DNA of 64,000 nt from JAYZDF01 sp036337945. GTDB lineage: Bacteria > Myxococcota > Kuafuiibacteriia > Kuafuiibacteriales > Kuafuiibacteriaceae. Positions 51,571 to 59,816 of this stretch are shown one piece after another (position 1 is the first letter of the stretch; each line of letters begins with the position of its first letter). The notes under the pieces are model-generated. The model had not been told where the DNA came from. It was given only the letters and a program-made list of their open reading frames with translations, and searched no databases. The position numbers were made by a program, and so were the translations under genes. The DNA lies in the NCBI GenBank assembly GCA_036337945.1, contig JAYZDF010000029.1, forward strand, positions 21,599-85,598, in the 5' to 3' direction.

Positions 51571-54500
51571 TTACTTCGGATTAGCACAGCAGCGGAAGCC
51601 AAGCATCTCGCTACTATATTTCTTCTTTTTCTTTTTTCGAGCTGCACAGCGACTATCGTATCCCGGGCGGTCAGCCGCCCCACCCTTGACGACCATACCA
51701 CTACCCCAGGAAGTAGAGGTCCATTCAGCCACATTTCCGGCCATATCAAGAACACCGTATCCTGAACGACAAGCCTTAAAACTTCCGCTCTTTTGAACGG
51801 TTCTGTCGTTTCCTTCCTCATCTTCGGTAGCGCATGAGTCAGAACTCCAAGCGTTACCGTAAGGGTAGCGAATATTTCTTGGGCCAGAGCATGCTTTTTC
51901 CCATTCTTCTTCGGTGCACAAACGTTTCCCTCGACGTTTACAGCTTCGCTCTGCTCGAGCGTAAGAAACGCGTGTTGTGGGCGTTCGCTTTTTGCCGTTT
52001 GGATATTCGTAATAGTCAACGCAGAACGCGGCGACATCTACTTGCTTGACGCCAAGGTCACCAAAGTTTCGCTCCGGATCATTGGCAGCTGAACCCTGAC
52101 GGAATCTGCCCGCTTTAACCAAAACCATACCTCTAGGACACTCAGGGTCTTTATTTGCCGCCGCAATCGCAGCAGCTTTCTTGGCTTCTTCACGCTTTGC
52201 CCGTTCAGCCGCTCTTCGTTCTTCAGCTCTCTGACGTGCTTCTTCGTTGGCACGACGACGTTCTTCAGCTCGCTCTTTGGCCCGTTCCGTCCGCTCTCGC
52301 TGTTTCTCTGCGCGCTCTTCACGCAAAGCGGCTCGGCGTTCCTCTTGCAACCGTCTTTCCTCTGCTAGGCGTTCGGCAGCTTTTCGCTCACGTTCGCGGT
52401 TAGACTCGGCTCGTCGTCGCGCTTCTTCTTGCTTCGCTCGATTTTCAGCTTCAGTTTTTTCCCGCTCTCTGGCTGCAATTTCTGCACGTGCCGCCTCGTC
52501 AGCCTCGCGTTGCTTTTCCTCTTTGAGTTTGCGAGCAGCGACCGCCGCCGCTTCATCTCGAGCCCGGGATTCTGCCGCAGCAGCAGCCTTCGCTTCTTCC
52601 TCCGCTTTTCGCTTACGATCGGCTTCAGCAGCCGCAGCCTTTTGGGCTTCAAGCTCTGCTGCCGCCGCTTTTTCCGCGGCCTCTTGAGCCTTACGTGCTT
52701 TTATGTCTTCATCCTCAACGGATTTTCGCGCAACCGTTTCCTTTTTAGAGATCTGCTCGATCGTATTTGTCAGAGCGTCTATTTGCTTTTGATTTTGTTG
52801 CCATTGCAAAAAGAATATCAGGGCGAATAAGGCCAAAAAGCCACCAGCAATCACTATCAACGCGTTATTCTTTTGGGGTTGCTGAACCGGTGGTGGCGCA
52901 AACGACGGGGCAGGAATCGAACCGCTGGAGTTCGTATTTTCAAAGCCCATCGTCGGATTACGAATGGCGCTCATTCGGGGGCGCGTCGCCGGTCTAGCCT
53001 TTGGTTTACGCACTGGAGACGACATCCGCGGCCCTCCTTGGGGCTGAGGAGGAGGTGGTACTGCAGAAGGACGAGTTCTAGGTTTAGTCGTTGGTTTATC
53101 AGACATTACTTCGTCACGCTTTTCTAATAGTTCAGGCGGCATTTTCTCCGCTTCTGTCGGCCCCTCTGCCGGTCGCAACCGCTGCCTGCTCACCAGAGGG
53201 TTGTTGGGTTTTTCATCGCCAGTACTGTCTTCGCTGCCGGTTTCAATCACGTCATTAGGAAGACCGCTCGACCAGGCCTCGGTCGCTTCATCTTCGTCGT
53301 CTTGTTCATATTCGCTAGGTTCGACTAATGCATCATTAGCTTTGGACGTCTCGGGAGCTTCTTCTTCGTCGTCAATAATCTGCGGCGTGCCTGCTTGCTC
53401 TTCTTCGATATCTGCAAGTGACAAGACATTAGTGGCCTTAGGGTCCGCAATCAGTTCGATTTCAGACTCATTGAGTTCTTCAGGCTCTTCAACACTGTTT
53501 GCTGCTTCATTCGTTGATAGATCTGAAGAATCCTCCCCTTCCGCTAACGGAGGAATTTCTAAGCTACTCGCAACCACTTCCGCGCTCACGCTGCCCGTTG
53601 ATGAGTCTTCAATCATTGCGTCATCAATGGACTCAAAACGCCCGGTGCCCGGTTCAGGTTCACCCTTCTTCGCAATAGGAGTATTGGATGCAAGCACTGC
53701 AGAGCTTCCGGGGGGCGGAGGCGGTTTTGGTTTAGGTGTAGTGCTCGCACCAGTTGGCACGCTGGAAGCCCCTCCACTTTCAACCACTTCCCGGAATGCG
53801 TTGTACATAGCACCGGCTGATTTGTAGCGGTCTTTTGGCGTACGAGCGATACAACGCTTAATGACCCTAGTTATATTTGCGTCGACACCATTGGAATTCA
53901 GACCATCCGACTTTCCATCTTCATAAACCTGACCAGTCAACATTTCCCAAACAATGACACCCAGGCTATACAGGTCGACGCGTTTATTTAAATCTCGCAC
54001 TTCGAGACGTACTTCCGGTGCGTAGTAATTGAAATTTACCTTCCGAGCTTTTTGAATGGCTAAGAATGGTTTACGTGGTAACGCTTTCAAAACTCCAAAG
54101 TCCGTGATCTTCAGTAATTCGGGAAGAACAATGACATTGTCTGGTTTTAGGTTACCGTGAAATGTGAAGCGGTGAGCGTAGTCGAGCGCTTGGCAGAGTT
54201 GATTGAGGAGCGGTTCTACCTCTTCCACTGTGAAAAGTTGCTCTTTTGAGCGTCTCAGATCGATGATTTTTCGTAGCGGCAAACCATCGAGATATTGCAT
54301 ACTCGCAAAAACGCGATCACCGTCATGGCCTTCATCAAAAATCCGAACGATATTTTGGTGGCTAAGTTTTCGAGCTGTTTTTATCTCTTTGCTAAAAAGC
54401 TTTTTTTCATCTGCGGTTTGGACGAGTTTTGCGTTGATAACTTTGACCGCAACTTCGACATCAATCTCTTGATCGTGCGCTCGGTAAACAACACCTGCGC

Positions 54501-54726
54501 CTCCTGAACCGAGAATATCTTGAACTTCGTATCGGCCACCGATAACGTCGCCCACTTTATGGACAACACCAGACAGCCGACTACGCGTTTTTTGCCTTTC
54601 TCTCAATTCGTCGAGAGAGGGTATGCTAGTGCTTGCACCACCTGCTAACTGCGCGCCGCATTTCCAGCATTTATCCGCGCCATCCTTGACTTGACTACCA
54701 CATCGATAACAGAGCACTGATGTCAT
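51571..54726 (-). CDS. Pseudokinase with zinc-ribbon, coiled coil and C-terminal FGE-sulfatase domain
   Basis: 1051 residues. Zinc ribbon Cys6, Cys9, Cys20, Cys23; kinase fold (about 65-330) with GSGGAGVVYRA, ATP Lys95 (VAVKV), and DFG (209-211). The catalytic loop reads HGNLKPDN (190-197): the catalytic Asp of HRDxKPxN is Asn192, so phosphotransfer is unlikely. Then an acidic Ser/Pro linker, one membrane helix (about 620-645), a long Glu/Lys/Arg/Ala coiled coil (about 655-875), and an FGE-sulfatase domain (about 878-1051: RGMVLVKAGRFRQGS, GKRLCTEEEWEKAC, YGVLDMAGNVAEWTST, GFRCC). The kinase side is cytoplasmic; the FGE side is in the periplasm. It may bind rather than modify partners. Confidence 0.9.
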   Translation of the reverse strand: MTSVLCYRCGSQVKDGADKCWKCGAQLAGGASTSIPSLDELRERQKTRSRLSGVVHKVGDVIGGRYEVQDILGSGGAGVVYRAHDQEIDVEVAVKVINAKLVQTADEKKLFSKEIKTARKLSHQNIVRIFDEGHDGDRVFASMQYLDGLPLRKIIDLRRSKEQLFTVEEVEPLLNQLCQALDYAHRFTFHGNLKPDNVIVLPELLKITDFGVLKALPRKPFLAIQKARKVNFNYYAPEVRLEVRDLNKRVDLYSLGVIVWEMLTGQVYEDGKSDGLNSNGVDANITRVIKRCIARTPKDRYKSAGAMYNAFREVVESGGASSVPTGASTTPKPKPPPPPGSSAVLASNTPIAKKGEPEPGTGRFESIDDAMIEDSSTGSVSAEVVASSLEIPPLAEGEDSSDLSTNEAANSVEEPEELNESEIELIADPKATNVLSLADIEEEQAGTPQIIDDEEEAPETSKANDALVEPSEYEQDDEDEATEAWSSGLPNDVIETGSEDSTGDEKPNNPLVSRQRLRPAEGPTEAEKMPPELLEKRDEVMSDKPTTKPRTRPSAVPPPPQPQGGPRMSSPVRKPKARPATRPRMSAIRNPTMGFENTNSSGSIPAPSFAPPPVQQPQKNNALIVIAGGFLALFALIFFLQWQQNQKQIDALTNTIEQISKKETVARKSVEDEDIKARKAQEAAEKAAAAELEAQKAAAAEADRKRKAEEEAKAAAAAESRARDEAAAVAARKLKEEKQREADEAARAEIAAREREKTEAENRAKQEEARRRAESNRERERKAAERLAEERRLQEERRAALREERAEKQRERTERAKERAEERRRANEEARQRAEERRAAERAKREEAKKAAAIAAANKDPECPRGMVLVKAGRFRQGSAANDPERNFGDLGVKQVDVAAFCVDYYEYPNGKKRTPTTRVSYARAERSCKRRGKRLCTEEEWEKACSGPRNIRYPYGNAWSSDSCATEDEEGNDRTVQKSGSFKACRSGYGVLDMAGNVAEWTSTSWGSGMVVKGGAADRPGYDSRCAARKKKKKKYSSEMLGFRCCANPK

Positions 54727-54749
54727 CCTCCGCCTAGCTTTTCCAACCT

Positions 54750-54787
54750 ATCATTGCAAACTCAATGATTCCCGCGTTCTAGACGCG
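54750..54787. repeat. Two adjacent perfect hairpins between dut and the pseudokinase gene
   Basis: ATCATTG (54750-54756)/CAATGAT (54763-54769) with a 6-base loop and CGCGT (54773-54777)/ACGCG (54783-54787) with a 5-base loop, 3 bases apart. Both are in the 110 bp between genes on the minus strand. No T-run follows on the minus strand, so it is not a standard terminator; it could be an mRNA structure or an operator before the kinase gene. Confidence 0.4.
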
Positions 54788-54836
54788 ATACTGACTAACC
54801 TTCATTGAGATGGAAATCCATACGTCTTTCGACAGT

Positions 54837-55277
54837 TTACTTCCCGGTATGACCAAAACCGCCTTCACCTCTCTCTGTTTGCGCCAAAGAGGTGACGAGC
54901 TCGACCATAGCTTGCTCAACTTTTGCGATCACAAGCTGCGCAATTCGGTCCTCGACCTTTACTTCGTAAGGGTTTTTTCCATGATTAATGAGTAAGACTT
55001 TAACCTCGCCTCGATAGTCCGAGTCGATAGTCCCTGGCGCATTCAACACCGTCACCCCGTGCTTGAAAGCCAATCCTGACCGTGGACGCACCTGAGCTTC
55101 GAATCCGGGAGGGATCTCAATACTGAGTCCGGTTCCAACCGCGGCCCACGCGCCAGGGTCGAGCGTCAATGACTCTGCCGCATGAAGATCCATTCCAGCA
55201 GCTTCCTCACTTTGATAGCGAGGAAGCGGCAACAAAGGTCTACCTGGAAGAGGTTTGATCTTTATGGAAAGACTCAA
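54837..55277 (-). CDS. dut: dUTP diphosphatase
   Basis: Hydrolyses dUTP to dUMP and keeps uracil out of DNA. Trimeric family motifs: AAGMDLHA (1), RPRSGLAFKHGV (2), GTIDSDYRGEV (3), DRIAQLVI (4) and the C-terminal RGEGGFGHTG (5). The length of 146 is typical. It overlaps the end of pnp by 4 bp, so it is the last gene of the nusA-to-dut transcriptional run. Confidence 0.97.
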   Translation of the reverse strand: MSLSIKIKPLPGRPLLPLPRYQSEEAAGMDLHAAESLTLDPGAWAAVGTGLSIEIPPGFEAQVRPRSGLAFKHGVTVLNAPGTIDSDYRGEVKVLLINHGKNPYEVKVEDRIAQLVIAKVEQAMVELVTSLAQTERGEGGFGHTGK

Positions 55278-57382
55278 TCTGAGGCTTCCTCACCAAGCGC
55301 AGCTTTTCGTGAAAGTCTGATCTTCCCGTTACGATCAATGCTCAAGCATTTAACAAGAACCTCATCGCCTTCTCGGACCACGTCCTCGACATTGTCTACC
55401 CGCTTATCAGCCAGCTCTGAAATATGAACGAGGCCATCCGTACCTGGGAAGATTTCTACGAACGCACCGAAATCCATGATCTTACGTACGTTACCAAGAT
55501 AAATCTTATCGACCTCTGGTTCTCTCGTAATATCTTTCACCATTCGAATCGCACGATCAGCGAGTTCTGGCTCATTGGAGGCAATGTTGACCGTACCATC
55601 GTCTTCTACATTGATAGCAACACCGGTCTTCGCAACGATGTCTTTGATCACTTTGCCACCAGGTCCGATAATATCTTTGATACGTTCGGGCTTAATCTTG
55701 AGAACCGTAATGCGAGGCGCCCAGCGAGAGAGGTCATCTCTTGGTTGGTCAATCACTTTGCCCATCTCTTTCAAAATATGCAGACGACCTGCTTTCGCTT
55801 GCTCTAGAGCACTCTCTAAGACTTCACGACTGACGCCTTCCATCTTAATGTCCATTTGAACAGCCGTGATACCATTTTCAGTTCCGCATACCTTGAAATC
55901 CATGTCACCAAGGTGATCTTCATCGCCAAGGATATCGGACAATATCGCAATGTCTTTCCCTTGTTCGATCAAACCCATAGCAATGCCCGCGGTGGGTGCC
56001 TTCAAAGGAACACCAGCATCGAGCATTGAAAGTGTCGCACCGCATACTGATGCCATGGACGAAGAGCCATTGGACTCCGTGATTTCTGAAACAATACGAA
56101 TGGTGTACGGAAATTCCTCTGCTGAAGGGATTAAGGTGCTCACGGCACGTTCTGCCAAAGCGCCGTGTCCGATTTCTCTTCGGCCAGGAGATCTCAGGAA
56201 CTTCACTTCACCTACTGAATAAGGAGGGAAGTTATAGTGGAGGAGGAAACGTTTGAAGGAACTACCTTGAAGGTCTTCAAGTTTTTGCTCATCCTGCTTC
56301 GTACCCAAAGTACAGGTAATGATACCTTGAGTCTCTCCACGCTGAAACAGCCCAGAACCATGTACACGAGGCAAGAAACCAACATGGCAAGAGATGTCAC
56401 GAATTTCATCATGTTTACGACCATCGATACGTGTCTTTTCATCCACGATCATTTTTCGAACCATGTTGTATTTCAAATCACCAAAAGCTTCTTTAGCGAG
56501 ACCTTGTTTGGCCGCCCAATCCTCTTCAGATAATTCTTCCGCAACTTTCTCCATGGTGGCTGATTTCACAGCATCAATTTGCGCATAACGCGCTAGTTTC
56601 TCGGGGATAGTTACTGCCGCTCGAAGGTCATCGCTTGCAATCTTAGCTACCAGTGCTTCGAGGTCCTCATCTTTCGGTTTCTCGGGCGCAACTCTTTTCT
56701 CAAGCCCCAACTCCGCTTGGACTTCTTCTTGGATATCCAAGAGAGGCTGACAACTCTCGTGGGCAAACAGAAGCGCGTCCACAATAATATTTTCTGCCAG
56801 TTGATGAGCACCACCCTCAACCATAGTGATGGCTTTACGGCTGCAAGAGACGAATAAATCTAGATCGGATTTTTCCGCCTCTTCAAAAGTTGGATTCGCA
56901 ATCAACTGACCATCAACCCGGCCGACACGGACTGCCGCGATAGGTCCAGCGAAAGGAATATTAGACATCATCAATGCCATAGAAGTTCCATTCAAAGCAC
57001 AAACGTCTGATGGATGATCGGGGTCATAGCTTAGAACGGTTGCGATAACCTGCGTTTCACATCGCCACATTTCCGGGAACAAGGGACGAATCGAGCGATC
57101 GAGTATTCGTGATGTCAATGTTTCGTGGTCACGTGGTCGCGCTTCTCGCTTAAAGAAGCCGCCAGGGATTTTACCTGCGGCATACGTTTTCTCGATATAG
57201 TCACAGGTTAAAGGTAAAAAGTTCACGCCTTCTCGCGCGCTCTTACCTGCGCATACTGTTACTAAGACAACGGAGTCACCAAAGGCGACGAGCACAGAGC
57301 CATCGGCTTGTTTCGCAACGTGTCCCATGTCGAAGAAGAATGTTTTTCCTCCGACCTCTATTTTCTTTTGTGTGTGTTTCAT
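55274..57382 (-). CDS. pnp: Polyribonucleotide nucleotidyltransferase (PNPase)
   Basis: 3'-5' phosphorolytic exoribonuclease and component of the degradosome. Two RNase PH domains (for example GRKHDEIRDISC, and in the first PLTCDYIEKTYAAGKIPGGFFKREARP), helical domain between them, KH domain (KDIIGPGGKVIKDIVAKTGVAINV) and S1 domain (YLGNVRKIMDFGAFVEIFPGTDGLVHISEL) at the C-terminus. The start is taken at MKHTQKKIEV (57382), where the family begins and an AGAGAG lies upstream; the frame opens at 57433. It follows rpsO after a 386-bp gap that contains structure (see leader feature). Confidence 0.97.
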   Translation of the reverse strand: MKHTQKKIEVGGKTFFFDMGHVAKQADGSVLVAFGDSVVLVTVCAGKSAREGVNFLPLTCDYIEKTYAAGKIPGGFFKREARPRDHETLTSRILDRSIRPLFPEMWRCETQVIATVLSYDPDHPSDVCALNGTSMALMMSNIPFAGPIAAVRVGRVDGQLIANPTFEEAEKSDLDLFVSCSRKAITMVEGGAHQLAENIIVDALLFAHESCQPLLDIQEEVQAELGLEKRVAPEKPKDEDLEALVAKIASDDLRAAVTIPEKLARYAQIDAVKSATMEKVAEELSEEDWAAKQGLAKEAFGDLKYNMVRKMIVDEKTRIDGRKHDEIRDISCHVGFLPRVHGSGLFQRGETQGIITCTLGTKQDEQKLEDLQGSSFKRFLLHYNFPPYSVGEVKFLRSPGRREIGHGALAERAVSTLIPSAEEFPYTIRIVSEITESNGSSSMASVCGATLSMLDAGVPLKAPTAGIAMGLIEQGKDIAILSDILGDEDHLGDMDFKVCGTENGITAVQMDIKMEGVSREVLESALEQAKAGRLHILKEMGKVIDQPRDDLSRWAPRITVLKIKPERIKDIIGPGGKVIKDIVAKTGVAINVEDDGTVNIASNEPELADRAIRMVKDITREPEVDKIYLGNVRKIMDFGAFVEIFPGTDGLVHISELADKRVDNVEDVVREGDEVLVKCLSIDRNGKIRLSRKAALGEEASD

Positions 57383-57768
57383 TTTTCTATCTCTCTTTCT
57401 TCCTATAGTTCTGAACAAAATTGTCTGTGACACATACGAATACGCATGCGCGTCTCACACGCTCAGCTAAGAATGGTCTTGAAACTGGTAGATTGAAGCG
57501 TCTCGACACCATCTAGGACGAACATTCGTCGGTGGATCGAGCAATGAGCTAAACGACAAAATCAGTTTCGGTTCGGATGGCTCGTCAGAAGACCAAAATA
57601 ATCAAACCGCTCAGCCCATTGCGCGACCAACCGACAAAATTCAGTGGCTCGCTTGATGCAGTCATCATTGACCATTAGCCTCCTCAGGTCCAGTCCGAGT
57701 TAACCAAAACCATTCACTCCGCCCTGGTGCAAAGCACCTATACAAGCGGATATACTGAGTGGTTTTAG
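57383..57768 (-). other. pnp leader/intergenic region with predicted RNA hairpins
   Basis: 386 bp between rpsO and pnp, no gene. Inverted repeats visible: GGTGC-AAA-GCACC (57726-57738) and GACGAA-CA-TTCGTC (57517-57530), the second flanked by CACC/GGTG that could extend it. In other bacteria pnp is controlled through its own leader by RNase III cleavage and PNPase decay of the hairpin. The position fits such autoregulation here. No promoter pair could be called. Confidence 0.45.
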
Positions 57769-58038
57769 CTACTTACGGAGGCCTAAGGCGCCGATCAATT
57801 TTTTATATCGGTCGGTGTCCTCTCCGGCGAGGTACTTAAGTAGTCGACGACGTCGACCTACCATTTTGAGTAGGCCACGACGGCTGTGGTGATCTTTATG
57901 GTTTGACCCAAAATGAGATTGTAGTCCGTTAATACGTGCTGTGAGGAGCGCAATTTGTACTTCTGGGCTCCCAGTATCATTAGGTTTAGTTCCGTATTTT
58001 TCGATAATTTCCGCTTTTTCGGCTTGTCGTAATGCCAT
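57769..58038 (-). CDS. rpsO: 30S ribosomal protein S15
   Basis: Primary 16S rRNA-binding protein of the small subunit platform. MALRQAEKAEIIEKYG, GSPEVQIALLTARINGLQSHFGSNHKDHHSRRGLLKMVGRRRRLLKYL are the S15 core, with the RNA-contact His/Asp/Ser/Arg (HKDHHSRRGLL). The length of 89 is exact for the family. Upstream promoter in the truB end; truB is the next gene upstream, pnp downstream, as in many bacteria. Confidence 0.98.
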   Translation of the reverse strand: MALRQAEKAEIIEKYGTKPNDTGSPEVQIALLTARINGLQSHFGSNHKDHHSRRGLLKMVGRRRRLLKYLAGEDTDRYKKLIGALGLRK

Positions 58039-58093
58039 GTCTTGAATTTCCTTCGGTTCTATTCTTACTTTCTATTCTCGTTAGAGTGGTGGG

Positions 58094-58122
58094 ACCCTAG
58101 TGTCCTGACCCGAGCCTGTCAA
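58094..58122 (-). promoter_or_regulatory. Candidate sigma-70 promoter of rpsO
   Basis: On the minus strand, a perfect TTGACA (complement of 58117-58122), 17-bp spacer, and TAGGGT (complement of 58094-58099), giving a start near 58087, about 50 bp before the rpsO ATG at 58038. The -35 includes the truB stop codon. This suggests rpsO-pnp has its own promoter in addition to the upstream run. Confidence 0.55.
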
Positions 58123-59063
58123 TGAACTTGATCACCTGAATTGAATACACATGCATACCTCAAGAGCCCTAATCCGGGTTTCCACCTACTGATTACTGTA
58201 ACTACGTAAGCCATCGCGCATAACCGGCCTTGAGGATTCGTTAGGCGAACCAGTTCCCCTGCCCCAATACTATTCATCGAGTCCTCCAAGATATGCTCTG
58301 GCATCAATGCTCGCCCAAATGAGACCTCGCTCTCTCCCTTAGAAGTAATTGCAACTTCCTTCACGTGTTCTACCGCCGATTCTATGGGTCTAAGATCCTC
58401 GGATGAAACCTCTTCCAAAGAAACGGCGTTCGCTACGGAGAACGAACCAACACTGGTTCGATGTAAACTCGTGAGATGCGCAGGAACACCAAGAGCATCC
58501 CCTATTTGAACAGCGAGACTTCGGATATAGGTGCCTTTGGATACTACGGTGTCTATATGGATGGTCGGCCAGTTATCCTGCCATAGACAAAGCGCTTTGA
58601 CATGAACCACTCGGGTCGGTAACTCGACTTCTTCACCTTTCCTGGCCTTCTTATAAAGTCGCTGCCCGTCGACCTTTACCGCTGAGTAGGCTGGAACCTT
58701 TTGATGGATTTCGCCTGTCAACGAACTCAGAACCTCTGGCAACTTTTCCCGTAATTCCGGAGCAACTTCTTTGCTTTCGACGATCTCTCCTTCGGAGTCA
58801 TAAGTCGTCGTAGATTGCCCGAGAAGCACAGTGCCGCGATAACTCTTTTCACTACTCTCCACGAACTGAGACAAGCGCGTAGCGTGTCCCACAGTGAGCA
58901 CCATCAATCCTGTGGCAAGTGGATCCAACGTTCCTGTATGACCAATGCGGCGCTCCCCTATTTTCCGGCGAACTTGTTGCACAACATCGTGGCTACTCAT
59001 CCCCTTCGGTTTATTTATCAGTATAATCCCGGAGAACTTGGGCGGGAGACGTTTTCTACCCAT
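58119..59063 (-). CDS. truB: tRNA pseudouridine-55 synthase TruB
   Basis: Makes the universal pseudouridine 55 in the T arm of tRNA. The catalytic Asp is in GHTGTLDPLATGLMVLTVGHATRL; GIILINKPKGMSSHDVV precedes it, and KVPAYSAVKVDGQRLYKKAR, VSKGTYIRSLAVQIG and a C-terminal PUA-like region follow. The ATG at 59063 (MGRKRLPP) overlaps the end of rbfA by 8 bp and is preferred over the open frame to 59102. The length of 314 is normal. It sits between rbfA and rpsO. Confidence 0.96.
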   Translation of the reverse strand: MGRKRLPPKFSGIILINKPKGMSSHDVVQQVRRKIGERRIGHTGTLDPLATGLMVLTVGHATRLSQFVESSEKSYRGTVLLGQSTTTYDSEGEIVESKEVAPELREKLPEVLSSLTGEIHQKVPAYSAVKVDGQRLYKKARKGEEVELPTRVVHVKALCLWQDNWPTIHIDTVVSKGTYIRSLAVQIGDALGVPAHLTSLHRTSVGSFSVANAVSLEEVSSEDLRPIESAVEHVKEVAITSKGESEVSFGRALMPEHILEDSMNSIGAGELVRLTNPQGRLCAMAYVVTVISRWKPGLGLLRYACVFNSGDQVH

Positions 59064-59502
59064 CGTAAGACTCGGTGTGTACCTCATCTTCCATCGAGAC
59101 ATCAGCGTCAGTTTCGCGACTCACTTCGTTTAGAAGCCGCTGAATTTTCGCACCTTCTACGATACTGCCATCAAGTTCAAACCGAACCTGAGGAGTATAA
59201 CGCATCGTGAGTTCTCGTCCGACTTGTCGCTGTATTTCCTTGGAAGCAGAACTTAGACCCTGAATAACTTGTTCTTGTACTTCAGCGTCATCCGAAAACA
59301 CAGACACGTAGGCAATCGCATGTTGAAGGTCAGGCGTCACTCTTACTTCCGTGACTGTTGTTAGGGCGAGAGACAAACGTGGCTCTTTGATACTTCCTTG
59401 AGTCAGAATTCCACTGATGATCTTCCTGATCACTTCACCCACCTTAGCTGGACGCGAGGATGGACCTTGATGTTGGTTATTTTTCGACCTTCTTCGACTC
59501 AT
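59056..59502 (-). CDS. rbfA: 30S ribosome-binding factor RbfA
   Basis: Late maturation factor of the 30S subunit with a KH-like fold. KVGEVIRKIISGILTQG, LSLALTTVTEVRVTPDLQHAIAYVSVF and LRREIGRELTMRYTPQVRFELD-type block (RQVGRELTMRYTPQVRFELD) are typical. Basic Arg/Ser N-terminus (SRRRSKNNQHQG) and acidic C-terminus (ETDADVSMEDEVHTE) extend the usual 120 residues to 148. It lies 14 bp downstream of the DUF503 gene. Confidence 0.95.
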   Translation of the reverse strand: MSRRRSKNNQHQGPSSRPAKVGEVIRKIISGILTQGSIKEPRLSLALTTVTEVRVTPDLQHAIAYVSVFSDDAEVQEQVIQGLSSASKEIQRQVGRELTMRYTPQVRFELDGSIVEGAKIQRLLNEVSRETDADVSMEDEVHTESYDG

Positions 59503-59516
59503 GGATAGGCTCCTTC

Positions 59517-59810
59517 TTACAAATGGATTATTTCAAAACTTGATTCGAGAACTTCAGCTGTTCCCAGATTGTCTTCATGAATATGGTCTAAAACCTTGTC
59601 TAGAATCGAGTTAACTAAACCGTGCTCATTAGAAACTACAGAAATCCCAATCGTAGCTACGTTATGACGGTCGTTTTCCGCGACCTCGGCAACGGATACC
59701 TTAAACCGATTGCGCACTCTTTCGCAGCAACGGCGAACGACGCCCCGTTTCTCTTTGAGTGATTGCGCCATCGGAATCGAAAGGCGAACTTTCATGCAGC
59801 CGACGATCAC
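59517..59810 (-). CDS. DUF503 family protein (YlxP-like)
   Basis: 97 residues, soluble: MKVRLSIPMAQSLKEKRGVVRRCCERVRNRF, SVAEVAENDRHNVATIGISVVSN and a final strand. This matches the DUF503/YlxP group found between infB and rbfA in many bacteria; its biochemical role is unknown, ribosome assembly being a guess from context. It starts GTG at 59810, 6 bp after the infB stop. Confidence 0.88.
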   Translation of the reverse strand: MIVGCMKVRLSIPMAQSLKEKRGVVRRCCERVRNRFKVSVAEVAENDRHNVATIGISVVSNEHGLVNSILDKVLDHIHEDNLGTAEVLESSFEIIHL

Positions 59811-59816
59811 AGCAAC

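Noticed and set aside
52247..52830. Ser/Arg-rich plus-strand frames opposite the pseudokinase coiled coil
   Set aside because: They are the complement of Glu/Lys/Ala/Arg-rich coding repeats; composition alone explains them.
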